Source of the DNA: JAEUIX01 sp046156035
Lineage (GTDB): Bacteria > Planctomycetota > Phycisphaerae > Phycisphaerales > UBA1924
Length of the DNA: 64,000 nt
Assembly: GCA_046156035.1 (NCBI GenBank)
Contig: JBJXEW010000043.1
Location: 48,893-112,892 of the forward strand
Direction of reading: 5' to 3'
Below are positions 9,201 through 17,694 of the stretch, piece after piece. The notes under the pieces were generated by a model. That model was not told the origin of the DNA, made no database searches, and saw only the letters and a program-made list of their open reading frames with translations. Position 1 is the first letter of the stretch. Every line of letters begins with the position of its first letter. The position numbers and the translations under genes are program-made.

Positions 9201-10458
9201 ACGAGAAGTACGCGTCCGAGTTGGGCTGCAGGTCGTCGGCCCCGCAGATGCCCGCGTACGCCTGAATGGTGGACCCCGAGCCGATCTCGTAGGCCGTGCC
9301 CGCGTTGCGGTTGCCCCCGGCGCAATTGCCGTTGGTCCCGTTGAAACTGTGATTCCCGCCGAACTGGTGGCCCATCTCGTGGGCCACAAAGTCGATCCAG
9401 AACGCATCACCCGTCGGGCTGGGCCCGCCCGTCACCCCGCGGGCCTTGTTGCCCGCCGTGCACACCACGCCCAGGCCGGCCACGCCGCCGCCCCCGGTCG
9501 AGAACACGTGCCCGATGTCGTAGTTGGCCGTGCCGATCACCGCGTCAATGTTCGTCTGGTTCTGCCCCAGCATCGTCGAGCCGTTCCCGTTGGTGTACGG
9601 GTCGGTCGCGCTGTTGGTGTACACGAGCAGGTTGTTGTTGGCCACCAGCGTCATGCGGATGCCCAGTTCAACCTCGTACACGCCCGTCACGCGGTTCATC
9701 GCCGTCACGATCGCCGCCTGCCCCAGCGCCACCGTGCCCCCGAAGAAGGCCGTGTACTCCGCCGTCGCCGCCACCGCCGTGTCGTAGCGCCGCAGCGTCG
9801 GCCCGCTCGCCAAAAAACCCTCCTGGTCGATCGGGTCGTGCAGGAAGGCGTTCACCTCCGGCGCCACCACCTCGCACACAAACGCGTGCGGCTGCGCCAG
9901 GTCGCGCTTGTAGAACACCGCGTAGTCATCCGTGTTGCCGCGGCTGAACGGATCGATGTACCACGAACCCTGCGGGCTGAGCACCTGCGCGTGGAACCCC
10001 AGCGGGGTCACGTCCATCCGCAGCGTCGCGGCGGGGTCGTCCAGGCCCTGCCCCACGTACGTCTTGATCTCCGGGAACAACGCCTCCAGTTCGGGCGCCA
10101 TCACCGACGATTCGTACACGCGGAACGCCTGGAACCCCCCGTTGGGATCAGGAAGTTGAATGATCGTGGGCGGAACCGGCATCGGGGGTGCGGCCTCCAG
10201 CCCCTCGGGCAGCGGCGCGGGCTCGCGCAGAATCCCCGCGAACGTCTGCCGCAACGTCGGCAGGTTCGTGCGCACAGCGCGATACGCCTTCGGACGCACC
10301 CACGCGGCCTGCGCCTGCACCTCGCCCGGAAAATCCTGCATGTTCAACCACACCGCCTGGGGTTGACCCTGCGCACGGGCGGGTGCCGGCACGACCACGG
10401 AACCCATCACCGCCGCGGCCACAACGGCCACAGACGACCACATCGAGCGTCGTTGCAT
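6226..10458 (-). CDS. large secreted reprolysin-like metalloprotease with P-domain, Ig-like repeats and dockerin-like C-terminus
   Basis: This is a 1410-residue paralogue of the 2823-6020 protein. It has a signal peptide (SSVAVVAAAVMGSVVVPAPARA), a propeptide, and the zinc site HEMGHQFGGNH at about residues 360-370. A P-domain follows (GLDHTWVGDLVITLQSPTG). Then come about four Ig-like repeats with the recurring pattern LTYQWR[RK] then AGTYDCVVTNACGS. The last 75 residues are dockerin-like (NPDDIGDYITDYYT, IPGPGGYA, NPDDLGDYITAYYT). At the Met-turn position, where the paralogue has STIMSFAG, this protein has STIQAYAG, so the usual Met is replaced. The ATG at 10458 follows AAAGGGA and starts the signal peptide; longer starts add only low-complexity sequence. 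The likely role is degradation of extracellular protein. Confidence 0.88.
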   Translation of the reverse strand: MQRRSMWSSVAVVAAAVMGSVVVPAPARAQGQPQAVWLNMQDFPGEVQAQAAWVRPKAYRAVRTNLPTLRQTFAGILREPAPLPEGLEAAPPMPVPPTIIQLPDPNGGFQAFRVYESSVMAPELEALFPEIKTYVGQGLDDPAATLRMDVTPLGFHAQVLSPQGSWYIDPFSRGNTDDYAVFYKRDLAQPHAFVCEVVAPEVNAFLHDPIDQEGFLASGPTLRRYDTAVAATAEYTAFFGGTVALGQAAIVTAMNRVTGVYEVELGIRMTLVANNNLLVYTNSATDPYTNGNGSTMLGQNQTNIDAVIGTANYDIGHVFSTGGGGVAGLGVVCTAGNKARGVTGGPSPTGDAFWIDFVAHEMGHQFGGNHSFNGTNGNCAGGNRNAGTAYEIGSGSTIQAYAGICGADDLQPNSDAYFSFISIQEINAYTQSGGGSGCSTNTATGNQAPTVNAGAAFTIPKGTPFMLTATGSDPDGDAITYCWEERDLGVAQALSAADNGTSPLIRSRNPSTSPTRVVPRLSTVVAGTVDNQEKIPAVARAAFNWRVTARDNRANGGGVAHADVTHVVNGVAGPFTVSSQNSATTWNVGQVQAVTWNVAGTTANGVNTANVAILLSTDGGVTFPITLAASVPNNGSANVTVPNNQTTTGRIMVRAVGNIFFDVNNGVLTIGPPITGVVLSGTGSNTATDPFGTGNNNGNTRIDSGENSIQVSVGVQNGGTIAATGVTATLSSLTGTATIASGVSTYPNLSAGGGTGLNNTPFVVSVSPAHVCGNPINLRLDITSNEGTGVYNFSFPTGQPGGTGSPVTFSYTTPAVFIPDNAPAGAIANLAVSGLTGTIADVNFRFDGTSCNTTPASTTVGLDHTWVGDLVITLQSPTGTIISLANRPGGATNSGVNFCTTTFDDAGGAGSIQSITSAGAPYSNSYTPNAPLSGFNGQNPNGTWQLKVVDAAGLDTGNIRRFSVIVTTQNPPVCDPPAAGVVCPAITGHPGAAALCAGGNANFFVSASGTAPLTYQWRRNTVPLVDGGGISGATTDALAVANVGPANAGTYDCVVTNACGSATSNGAALTVNTPPSINSGPDALTLCAGTNALFTVGASGSGVLTYQWRKDGAPILAATQPSYMIVGVAAASAGTYDCVVSNACGSTTSGGALLTVNAPPTFSMHPASISACQGAEVMISISASGAGPITYQWRRNGSDIFGATDATYTIASLSAGDAGTYDCVATNACGSTPSNGGALDVGASVAITLQPTGQAGPAGSTVVFTVEATGEGPLVYQWRKDGLDLAGENGATLTLSDVDETDVAVYDCVVTGACGEAAVSDPASFTLVSCYTDYNQDGFENPDDIGDYITDYYTPGGIPGPGGYAVPCPFEAPPFDAGWKVDFDQNCQINPDDLGDYITAYYTLPEFGGC

Positions 10459-10664
10459 GCGTATCCCTTTGACGGAAAATCCCCAGCCGGCCCCCGCGGT
10501 GCCGGCCTCGTCGGCAGCCTCATCGGCCCGGTCGAACGACCAAGCCCACCGCACGAGAATACCTCAGGACATGTCGCCCGCACCCGAGAATGAGCCAACG
10601 CCGCCAGAAGTGCACGAAATCCCCTCAATCGGGGATGAACGAGCCAGCCGGCACCCTCTCGGGC

Positions 10665-12908
10665 TCAGCACTCACCACCGTAATACGACGTGATGAAGTC
10701 CCCCAGATTGTCGGGGAAGGGCGCATCGCACTGGCCGCCGCCCCCCGGCACAAACCCGGCCTTGTACCCCGCGTCGTAGGGCGGCTCGTTCTCAGGGCAC
10801 GCAATCGCGTACCCACCCGGGCCGGGGATGTGCGGCACCGTGTAGTAGTCGGTGATGAAATCGCCCAGGTCGTCCGGGTTCGTCGAGCCGTCCACGTTGT
10901 AATCCAGCGTGCACGTCGGCGCACTCACCACCGTGAACACCCCCACGCCCGACCCCACCGAGCCGCTGCTGGTCACCGTGATGTCCCGCGGGCCCGCCGC
11001 CGCGCCAGGATCGATCATCAGCGAGAGGCCCGTGAGTTGCGTCCCCAGCGTGTTGGAGACGGGCGTGCCCATCACCGTTACGCCCGAGCCCGAGACCACC
11101 ACCTGCCCGGCCGTCGTCACGGTCTTGAAATTGTTGCCCGTCAGCGTGATGGGCACCGTCGTGTCCACGTCGCCCGAGTCGGGCGAGGCGGCCGCCACGC
11201 TCGTGACACCGCCGAACACGGTCACCGTGATCGTGTCCGTGTCGGTGCTCATCTGGTTGTCGGTCAGCAACAGGGTGACGGGGTAGACGCCAGACGACGT
11301 GTACGGCCGCGACGTGTTCATCACGTTGGCAACCTCAAACACACCGTCGCCGTCCAGGTCCCAGTCGTACCGGCTGATGCTCGCGCCCGCCTCGTTCACC
11401 CGCGAGTTCAGCCCCCCCAGGAACCAGCAGTTCGTGTTCGCAGGGCAACGCTTGTTCACACCCGCGATCGCCTGCGGCGGGGCCTTGCTCGTGCCCACGC
11501 GGATCAGCAGGTCGTACGTCTGCACGACGAGGTTGGCCGCCGCGCCGTCGGACTGCTGACGCACCCGGATGGAGTACGTGCCCGCGACAAGCGTCTGCGT
11601 GAGCGTCTCGGCCAGCCCGATGGCGTTGTTGGACGAAAACAGCGTGACCACGCCCGCGGCATCGCGGATGTTGAGTTCCAGGTTGCCCGCCATGAGGGCA
11701 TCCACCGCCGTGCCCGTGCCCACGCAGTCGGTCGTCTGCGAGCCGATGTTCTGGTTCACGCCCGTGGGCGTCACCTGCACCGTCACCGTCTGGTCGGAGG
11801 AGAGCGTGAACTTGAACCAGTCCAGGCTCGACGAGTTGAACCCGCTCGCCCCGTTGGTGGAAAGGTCCTTCTCGATGATCGACCGCACCGCCGGCGACGT
11901 CAGATTGCCGAAGTTCACCGCGTTGGCCACCGAGTTGTTCCCCGCGAAGCGGTCGCCGTAGTTGCGCTGGGCCCCGCGGATGTCGTCGCGGTTCATCATC
12001 GGCATGAGGTCGTTCACGAAGATGAACGGCTCCATCAGTTTGTTGCTCTGGCAGGGGATGGTGTGAAAGAAGCCCGTGCCGTGCCCGTGCTCGTGCGCGA
12101 TCACGTTGCGGAACGTGAGGTGGCTGCTGAACGTGTTGCGCAGCGTCCCGCCACTCTCCAGCGTGTCGGTGTTGATCACCATGTCGCCGCCGCTGGACGG
12201 AAAGTTGTTGTACGCCAGCACGCTCGAACTGTTCAGCGGGATGCCCCCGATGCGGATGTCGCCCACCCCGGGAAACCGCGTCGCGCTGGTGAAGTAACTC
12301 GTCCCGTCATCCGCCACCTCGTCGTACTTGAGGCCGCTGTTGCGCCGGTAGTTCGCGAACGCCGCCCGCACCAACTCCTTGGCACGGTCCACGTTGCTCG
12401 CCCCGAAGAGCGGCTCGAGCGCGACGTTCAGCACGTTGGGGCCGTCGGCAAACTGCCCGTCCGTCCCCCAGTTCACCCCGTCGGCCGGAAAACTGTACGT
12501 GAGACGCGCCGGAACCGCCCGCAGCGACGTGCTCAGCGTCACGTCATTGGCCCACACCGAACTCGTGCTGAAAAACTCCAGCATCGGGTCCATCCACTGA
12601 TCACCCGTCGGCGGGCGGGCGTGGAACACGTTGATCACCTCGTCCCACTCCTCCGGCGTCTGCGGGTACTTGAAGCACATCGCGCCGGTGTGCAGCCAGC
12701 GGTGAAAAACCTCCGGCCGATCCTCCATCCCCGGCAAGAGCGCATTCCTCTTCAGCGCGGCCAAGGCCTCCGCGGGCAACCCCGCCCCGCTCGCCGCACG
12801 CAGCATCGCCCCCCGGACCGGCGCCGATCCAGCACCCTCCGACGCGGCCAAGGCCGTGCCGGCAAGCATCGAAAGCACCAGACCCGTCGCGCACATCTGC
12901 TTCGTCAT
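10665..12908 (-). CDS. secreted matrixin-like (M10-type) metalloprotease with PPC, PKD, IPT/TIG and dockerin-like domains
   Basis: This is a 747-residue predicted exoprotease with a signal peptide (MTKQMCATGLVLSMLAGTALAA). The metzincin motif HEHGHGTGFFH lies at about residues 272-282, followed by a plausible Met-turn (NKLMEPF). Downstream are a PPC-like beta domain (about 390-520, DQTVTVQVTPTG, TLVAGTYSIRVRQ), a PKD-like domain (about 540-610, YDWDLDGDGVFE), an IPT/TIG-like domain (ITLTGNNFKTV) and a C-terminal dockerin-like pair (NPDDLGDFITDYYT, FPDNLGDFITSYYGG). The ATG at 12908 is 6 bases after GGAGGG. The catalytic domain differs from the two M12B-like neighbours, but the sorting or docking tail is the same, which suggests a shared export or attachment route. 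Confidence 0.88.
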   Translation of the reverse strand: MTKQMCATGLVLSMLAGTALAASEGAGSAPVRGAMLRAASGAGLPAEALAALKRNALLPGMEDRPEVFHRWLHTGAMCFKYPQTPEEWDEVINVFHARPPTGDQWMDPMLEFFSTSSVWANDVTLSTSLRAVPARLTYSFPADGVNWGTDGQFADGPNVLNVALEPLFGASNVDRAKELVRAAFANYRRNSGLKYDEVADDGTSYFTSATRFPGVGDIRIGGIPLNSSSVLAYNNFPSSGGDMVINTDTLESGGTLRNTFSSHLTFRNVIAHEHGHGTGFFHTIPCQSNKLMEPFIFVNDLMPMMNRDDIRGAQRNYGDRFAGNNSVANAVNFGNLTSPAVRSIIEKDLSTNGASGFNSSSLDWFKFTLSSDQTVTVQVTPTGVNQNIGSQTTDCVGTGTAVDALMAGNLELNIRDAAGVVTLFSSNNAIGLAETLTQTLVAGTYSIRVRQQSDGAAANLVVQTYDLLIRVGTSKAPPQAIAGVNKRCPANTNCWFLGGLNSRVNEAGASISRYDWDLDGDGVFEVANVMNTSRPYTSSGVYPVTLLLTDNQMSTDTDTITVTVFGGVTSVAAASPDSGDVDTTVPITLTGNNFKTVTTAGQVVVSGSGVTVMGTPVSNTLGTQLTGLSLMIDPGAAAGPRDITVTSSGSVGSGVGVFTVVSAPTCTLDYNVDGSTNPDDLGDFITDYYTVPHIPGPGGYAIACPENEPPYDAGYKAGFVPGGGGQCDAPFPDNLGDFITSYYGGEC

Positions 12909-13071
12909 CGAACACCCTCCGAGAGAATCACCGCCAGCCCCCCCCGAACGGAAAGGCGACCACCCAACCCTGCGGTTCCATACGCACCAACCGCCCCCGT
13001 GGCCGCACGCCTTCGCCCGGCCCACCATGCTCAAGGCTACACACCAATGTCATCCCGGCAACACGAACCTT

Positions 13072-13097
13072 GCACGAACATCGTTCTCGGACGCGAT
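13072..13097 (-). promoter_or_regulatory. candidate operator upstream of metalloprotease 3
   Basis: This is the second copy of the 6182-6209 element. The minus strand reads ATCGCGTCCG then GAACGATGTTCGTGC. The hyphenated inverted repeat has one mismatch here. It lies 164 bases before the start of the 10665-12908 protease. The region is shared with the divergent DUF1428 gene, so it could serve either gene. Confidence 0.42.
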
Positions 13098-13205
13098 TCC
13101 CCCAACCCGCCAGCCATTCGCCACCCGCTCTTGACACGCGGGCAGCAATCTGTAGCCTCTCGGGCAACAGCCCCCCACCCCCCACCCCCCGACAAGGACC
13201 ACACC

Positions 13206-13568
13206 ATGCCCGTGTACGTAGACGGTTTCCTGCTGCCCGTTCCCAAGAAGAACCTCGCCGCGTACAAGCGCATGGCCAAGCTCGGGGCCAAGGTGTGGAT
13301 GGAGCACGGTGCGCTCGAGTATCGCGAGTGCGTCGGCGATGACCTGACCATCAAAGGGATGCTGGGGTTCCCCAAGGTGATCAAGCCCAAGGCCGGCGAG
13401 ACCGTGGTCTTCTCCTACATCACCTACAAGTCGCGGGCCGACCGCGACCGCATCAACGCCAAAGTCATGAAGGACCCGCGCCTCGCCCAGATGTGCTCCG
13501 GCAAGTCCATGCCCTTCGACTGCAAGCGCATGGCCATGGGCGGCTTCACCACGCTCGTGAGCGGCTGA
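13206..13568 (+). CDS. DUF1428 family protein
   Basis: This 120-residue protein matches the DUF1428 family, small cytoplasmic proteins with a dimeric alpha-beta barrel fold and no established reaction. Family landmarks are the start MPVYVDGFLLPVPKKNLAAY, VWMEHGALEYRECVGDD and the C-terminal part with MPFDCKRMAMGGF. The ATG at 13206 follows AAGGACC, and the family start matches exactly, so the very long reading frame running in from upstream is not used. It is divergent from the third metalloprotease. The methionyl-tRNA synthetase gene follows after 27 bases and may be cotranscribed. Confidence 0.88.
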   Translation: MPVYVDGFLLPVPKKNLAAYKRMAKLGAKVWMEHGALEYRECVGDDLTIKGMLGFPKVIKPKAGETVVFSYITYKSRADRDRINAKVMKDPRLAQMCSGKSMPFDCKRMAMGGFTTLVSG

Positions 13569-13595
13569 TACGGCGCCCGCCGTACCCTCACGCCA

Positions 13596-15230
13596 ATGAC
13601 CGCTCCGCGCTGCTACATCACCACGCCGATCTACTACGTCAACGATCGGCCCCACATCGGCCACTGCTACACCACGCTCGTGGCCGATGTCGCCGCCCGC
13701 TTCCAGCGCCTCATGGGCAAGGACGTCTTCTTCCTCACCGGCACCGATGAGCACGCCGACAAGGTCGTCACCAGCGGGGCCGAGCACGGCATGACGCCCA
13801 TCCAGTGGGCCGACCGCAACGCGGCCGAATACGTGAAGGCCTACGCCCTGATGGGCTTCACCCACGATGACTTCATCCGCACCACGCAGGACCGCCACAA
13901 GGTCAAGGTCGTCGAGTACATCCGCAAACTCCAGGCCGCGGGCGACATCTACAAGGGCGACTACACCGGCTGGTACGACACCAGCCAGGACGAGTACCTC
14001 ACCGAGACCGTCGCCAAAGAGAGCAACTACAAGTCCCCCGTCACCGGCAAGCCCCTCGTGCAGCGCACGGAGCAGAACTACTTCTTCCGCCTCTCCAAGT
14101 ACGAGGCCCGCCTGCGCGCCCACATCGACGCCAACCCCGCTTTCATCCAGCCCGACGCCCGCAAGAACGAGGTGCTGGGCCGCCTGCGCGATGGACTGCT
14201 CGACGTCCCCGTGAGCCGCGCCATCACCGCCGATGCCGCGAGCCAGTGGGGCATCCGCATGCCCGACGACCCGGCCCACCGCGTCTACGTCTGGATTGAT
14301 GCCCTCTTCAACTACCTCTCCGCCATCGACACGCCCGACCGCCGCGGCTACTGGCCCCCCACCGTGCACGCCATGGCCAAGGACATTCTCTGGTTCCACG
14401 CCGTGATCTGGCCCTGCATGCTCATGGCCCTGAGCGAGCCCCTGCCGCGCCTGGTCTACGCCCACGCCTACTGGGTGCGCGACGGCCGCAAGATGAGCAA
14501 GAGCCTGGGCAACTTCATCGACATCGACCTGCTCGAGGCCTACATCACCCGCTACTCGCGCGACGCGGTGCGCTACTACCTGCTCACGCAAGGCCCCATG
14601 GGAGCCAACGATGCCGACTTCAGCCACGAAAAGTTCGTCGAGGTCTTCAACGCCGACCTGGCCAACGGCATCGGCAACGCCACCAGCCGCGTGGGCAACA
14701 TGGTCGCCAAGTACTTTGACGGCGCCTGCCCCGACCCCAAAGGCAACCGCGGCGAAGCGGACCACGACTGGCCCAGCATCATCGCCGAGCACGTGGAGCG
14801 CGCAATCGCCAAGGCCGATGCGTTCGACCTTACCGGCGCCCTCGCCGAGGGTGTGAACCTCGCCAAGCGCGTGGACGGATACATCAACGCCACCGAGCCC
14901 TTCAAACTCGCCAAGCGTCTTGACGAGCCCGGAGCGTCAGCGACGGGTCCCTCCGCCCGCGACCGCCTCGCCGCCATCCTCTACCACTGCGCCGAGGCCC
15001 TTCGCGTCGCCACGCTGCTGCTCTCCCCCGCCATCCCCGACGCCGCCGCGGCGGTCTTCCGCCACTGGAACGCTGCCCCCTTCAACGCTGGCGCGGGCCA
15101 CACGCTGGCGCACGCCGCGAAGTACGGCGGCGAGCATTCGCTCGTGCCCGGCACCGCCATGGTGAAGGGCGAAGCCCTCTTCATGCGTGCCGACCCGGCC
15201 GAGGCGGCGCCGGTGGCGAGGGCGGGCTGA
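13596..15230 (+). CDS. metG: methionyl-tRNA synthetase
   Basis: This class I aminoacyl-tRNA synthetase charges tRNA-Met with methionine. The HIGH motif is seen as RPHIGHCYTT near residue 20, and KMSKS as RKMSKSLGNF near residue 304. The C-terminal helical anticodon-binding domain follows (NADLANGIGNATSRVGNM). The connective region carries no CxxC pairs, so this is a zinc-free form. At 544 residues it lacks the C-terminal EMAP-like tRNA-binding domain found in longer bacterial enzymes. A short low-complexity insertion lies near residue 450 (DEPGASATGPSARD). It is probably the sole methionyl-tRNA synthetase, though that cannot be judged from one window. Confidence 0.95.
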   Translation: MTAPRCYITTPIYYVNDRPHIGHCYTTLVADVAARFQRLMGKDVFFLTGTDEHADKVVTSGAEHGMTPIQWADRNAAEYVKAYALMGFTHDDFIRTTQDRHKVKVVEYIRKLQAAGDIYKGDYTGWYDTSQDEYLTETVAKESNYKSPVTGKPLVQRTEQNYFFRLSKYEARLRAHIDANPAFIQPDARKNEVLGRLRDGLLDVPVSRAITADAASQWGIRMPDDPAHRVYVWIDALFNYLSAIDTPDRRGYWPPTVHAMAKDILWFHAVIWPCMLMALSEPLPRLVYAHAYWVRDGRKMSKSLGNFIDIDLLEAYITRYSRDAVRYYLLTQGPMGANDADFSHEKFVEVFNADLANGIGNATSRVGNMVAKYFDGACPDPKGNRGEADHDWPSIIAEHVERAIAKADAFDLTGALAEGVNLAKRVDGYINATEPFKLAKRLDEPGASATGPSARDRLAAILYHCAEALRVATLLLSPAIPDAAAAVFRHWNAAPFNAGAGHTLAHAAKYGGEHSLVPGTAMVKGEALFMRADPAEAAPVARAG

Positions 15231-15300
15231 GCAGGCGCTGTCCCCGTGTCGCCGCAGACCGTCGCCGCGCGACGCGGGCACGGTCTGTACGATACAGAGG

Positions 15301-16119
15301 ATGCGTACGCCGAGCGGGACAAGGCACTACTACGTCGACGAGGCGGGCGACACCACGCTGTTCAACGGGCGCGGGGTTGTCATTGTCGGGAAGGAGGGCG
15401 TGTCGAACACCTTCATCGTGGGAGTGCTCGACCTGCCCGATCCGGCGGGTGCCGCGGCGCGGCTGAACTCGCTCCGCAGAGCGCTTCTCGCCGATCCGTA
15501 CTTCAAGAGTGTGCCGTCCATGCGCCCAGAAGGCGGCAAGACCGCCGTGTGTTTCCACGCCAAGGATGACCTGCCCGAAGTGCGCCGGGAGGTGTTCAAA
15601 CTGCTGCCGTCCCTTGGTGCCAGCATCCACGCCGCTGTCCGGCGCAAGGGTGCCATGATTGATGAGGCCAGAATGGCCCGCAAGTGGGGCACAACCGTCC
15701 GGCCCGGCGATGTGTACGACGATCTGGTGAAGCGGCTGTTCAAGAACCTCCTGCACCGCGGCGAGGCGCACGAGGTCTGCTTCGCACGACGCGGAAAGGG
15801 CGACCGCCAAGAGGCCCTGGGCGTCGCGATCGAACGGGCGCGCCAGAACTTCAACCGGCAATGGCGCATCGACACACACCTGCCTTGCACCATTCGCTCA
15901 TCGGTCCCGTCCCAAGACGCAGGCCTGCAGATTGTGGACTACTACCTTTGGGCTCTGCAACGGCTGTTCGAGCGAGGTGAGAGCCGGTACTTCGACCTCA
16001 TCGCCCCCCAGTTCAAGGTGGTGATGGACCTCGACGACCAGCGTCTGAAACCGTACGGCCGCTGGTACACGGTCGCTGATCCGCTCACGATCGAGAAGAA
16101 AAAACCGCTGAGCAGCTAG
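15301..16119 (+). CDS. DUF3800 domain protein
   Basis: This 272-residue protein begins with the DUF3800 hallmark YYVDEAGD. Later it has SVPSQDAGLQIVDYYLWALQR, which matches the family's conserved C-terminal QxADxxxW-type helix. DUF3800 proteins are thought to have an RNase H-like fold with acidic active-site residues and are often found near mobile or defence genes; no reaction is established for this one. The ATG at 15301 is chosen because the conserved core begins seven residues later. It sits 70 bases after the synthetase gene without an obvious terminator between. Confidence 0.8.
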   Translation: MRTPSGTRHYYVDEAGDTTLFNGRGVVIVGKEGVSNTFIVGVLDLPDPAGAAARLNSLRRALLADPYFKSVPSMRPEGGKTAVCFHAKDDLPEVRREVFKLLPSLGASIHAAVRRKGAMIDEARMARKWGTTVRPGDVYDDLVKRLFKNLLHRGEAHEVCFARRGKGDRQEALGVAIERARQNFNRQWRIDTHLPCTIRSSVPSQDAGLQIVDYYLWALQRLFERGESRYFDLIAPQFKVVMDLDDQRLKPYGRWYTVADPLTIEKKKPLSS

Positions 16120-16319
16120 GCCCGAACGAGAAAACCCGTCAGGCACACGGCGCGGGGCCGGCGTTCGCCGCTCAGCAGTCGGGAAATGGTACTCGTCCAG
16201 CCCGCACCCATCCACCCTCCTCCAAGCAAACCGCGGTCGGCCGTGGTGTCCCGTGGCGCGCCGCACGGCAAGGCCCACCGCGCCCGCCGTGAGCCTCCGG
16301 CAGACCTTACCCTTCCGCC

Positions 16320-16811
16320 ATGGCCTCCTTCGACATCGTCTCCCGCTTCAACTTCCCCGAACTCGACAACGCGATCAACAACACGCTCAAGGCGATCGCC
16401 GCGCGCTTCGACTTCCGTGGCGCCCACGTCGAACTCGCCGTGGACAAGAAAGAGAAGAAACTCAACATCGTCGCCGACGACGGCGGCAAACTCTCCGGCA
16501 TCCGCGACATGTTCGAGAGCGCCGCCCACCGCCGCGGCCTCGACATCAAGGCCTTCGACTGGGGCGAGGTCCTCCCCGCCCTCGCCGGCCGCGTCAAGTG
16601 CGAGGCCAAGATCGCCGACGGCATCGAGCAGGACCTCGCCAAGCGGATCGTCAAACTCATCAAGGACAGCAAGATGAAGGTCCAGGCCTCCATCCAGGGC
16701 GATGAACTGCGCGTCAACGGCAAGAAGATCGACGACCTGCAGAGCGTCATCCACCTGCTCAACGCCGCGGGCCTCCCGGTGCCGCTTCAGTACGTGAACA
16801 TGAAGAGTTGA
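16320..16811 (+). CDS. YajQ family nucleotide-binding protein
   Basis: This 163-residue protein matches YajQ (DUF520) over its full length. The landmarks are MASFDIVSRFNFPELDNAIN at the start, RFDFRG and then a KVQASIQGDELRVNGK-type segment near the end. YajQ proteins have two RNP-like domains and bind nucleotides; some bind cyclic di-GMP. The length fits the family (about 160). The gene starts ATG at 16320 after an AGACCTTACC leader with no strong RBS. It is followed by a hairpin repeat and appears monocistronic. Confidence 0.93.
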   Translation: MASFDIVSRFNFPELDNAINNTLKAIAARFDFRGAHVELAVDKKEKKLNIVADDGGKLSGIRDMFESAAHRRGLDIKAFDWGEVLPALAGRVKCEAKIADGIEQDLAKRIVKLIKDSKMKVQASIQGDELRVNGKKIDDLQSVIHLLNAAGLPVPLQYVNMKS

Positions 16812-16821
16812 TGCTGGCTTG

Positions 16822-16860
16822 CCTTGGGTACCCCCACTCTCCGAGTGGGCGGTCTTGCCT
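16822..16860. repeat. interspersed hairpin repeat, copy A (GGGTACCCCCAC type)
   Basis: The sequence GGGTACCC is followed by CCCACTC-TCC-GAGTGGG, a perfect 7-bp stem with a 3-base loop (16833-16839 with 16843-16849). Two further copies lie at 24240 and 24308. In those the stem carries A-T in place of T-A at one pair, so the pairing is kept while the sequence changes. It lies between convergent genes. Confidence 0.7.
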
Positions 16861-16881
16861 CGGGCACCCCCGCGATCCGTG

Positions 16882-17682
16882 CTACTCCCGCAGCCCCACC
16901 GGCGGCCCCAGCACCTCCGCCGCGATGAACGCATCCCGCCACGCGTTGGCCGTCCGCGGCGGCGTCCACGCCGCGGCCTCCTCCTCCGAAGCCACCTGCA
17001 CGCCCGGCCTCGCCGCCGCGGCTCGCGCCTGGCTCGTGGCCCGGTCTTCCCGATCCTGACTCATCGCGGCCTGCTGGTTCCGCTGCCGGTCCGCTGCCTG
17101 CCGCAGTTCCACCGCGCGCTTCCGGGCCGCCTCCTGCGCCGCCTTCTTCGCCGATCCGTCCTTCCCCGCCCGCGCAGGCTTGGGTTGCGAACTCTGCCGC
17201 TGCTGGGGCGCAAACACGGGCCCCGGCGCAGGGCTGCGCGCAACCGTCTGCGCGGGCGCGGGTGCCGCCGGCGGCGTTGCCGGCTTGAGCACGATCACCG
17301 GCCCGCCCGGCCACAGTTCGGCCGTCACCTGTCCGCCCGCCGGCTGCGGCGAGGAGGGCGGTTGTTGAGGCGACGCGCTCGGCTGCCCCTGCCCCTGCTC
17401 ACGCTTGCGCAGTTCACGCAGTTGGGCCTGCCGCCGCTGCGCCAGTTCGCGCAAGCGTGCTTGGGCATCGTCCATGTTGCCCTGCGCCCGCGGCGATTCG
17501 TCCTCCGCCAGCGGGTCTCGCCCCGTGCGCAGAATCTCATCGCGGCGCCGGGCCTCGCGCTCCTGCGCGCCCTTGATCGCCGCCTGCTCCTGTAACTTCT
17601 TCACCACCCACGAGATCGCCGAGAACGCCGCGAGCAGCACAAAGACCCAGACTTGGTAGTTGTTGCCCATCGCTGCCCCCAT
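16882..17682 (-). CDS. membrane-anchored coiled-coil, Ala/Gln/Pro-rich hypothetical protein
   Basis: This 266-residue protein has one N-terminal membrane segment (YQVWVFVLLAAFSAISWVV). A long charged, probably coiled-coil region follows (KLQEQAAIKGAQEREARRRD, then LRELAQRRQAQLRELRKREQ), then an Ala/Pro/Gln-rich linker and a Lys/Ala-rich helix. No enzyme motif is visible. A second ATG at 17670 would remove four residues. It is separated from the ABC ATPase gene upstream by only 12 bases and on the same strand, so the two are probably cotranscribed. The architecture suggests a cytoplasmic-facing scaffold; that is inference. Confidence 0.7.
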   Translation of the reverse strand: MGAAMGNNYQVWVFVLLAAFSAISWVVKKLQEQAAIKGAQEREARRRDEILRTGRDPLAEDESPRAQGNMDDAQARLRELAQRRQAQLRELRKREQGQGQPSASPQQPPSSPQPAGGQVTAELWPGGPVIVLKPATPPAAPAPAQTVARSPAPGPVFAPQQRQSSQPKPARAGKDGSAKKAAQEAARKRAVELRQAADRQRNQQAAMSQDREDRATSQARAAAARPGVQVASEEEAAAWTPPRTANAWRDAFIAAEVLGPPVGLRE

Positions 17683-17694
17683 CGTACGTCCGGC

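Noticed and set aside
8761..10593. 610-residue plus-strand frame
   Set aside because: Antisense to metalloprotease 2 and His/Arg-rich.
10590..13568. 992-residue frame running into the DUF1428 gene
   Set aside because: Everything before 13206 is antisense to a metalloprotease and Arg/His-rich; only the DUF1428 part is real.
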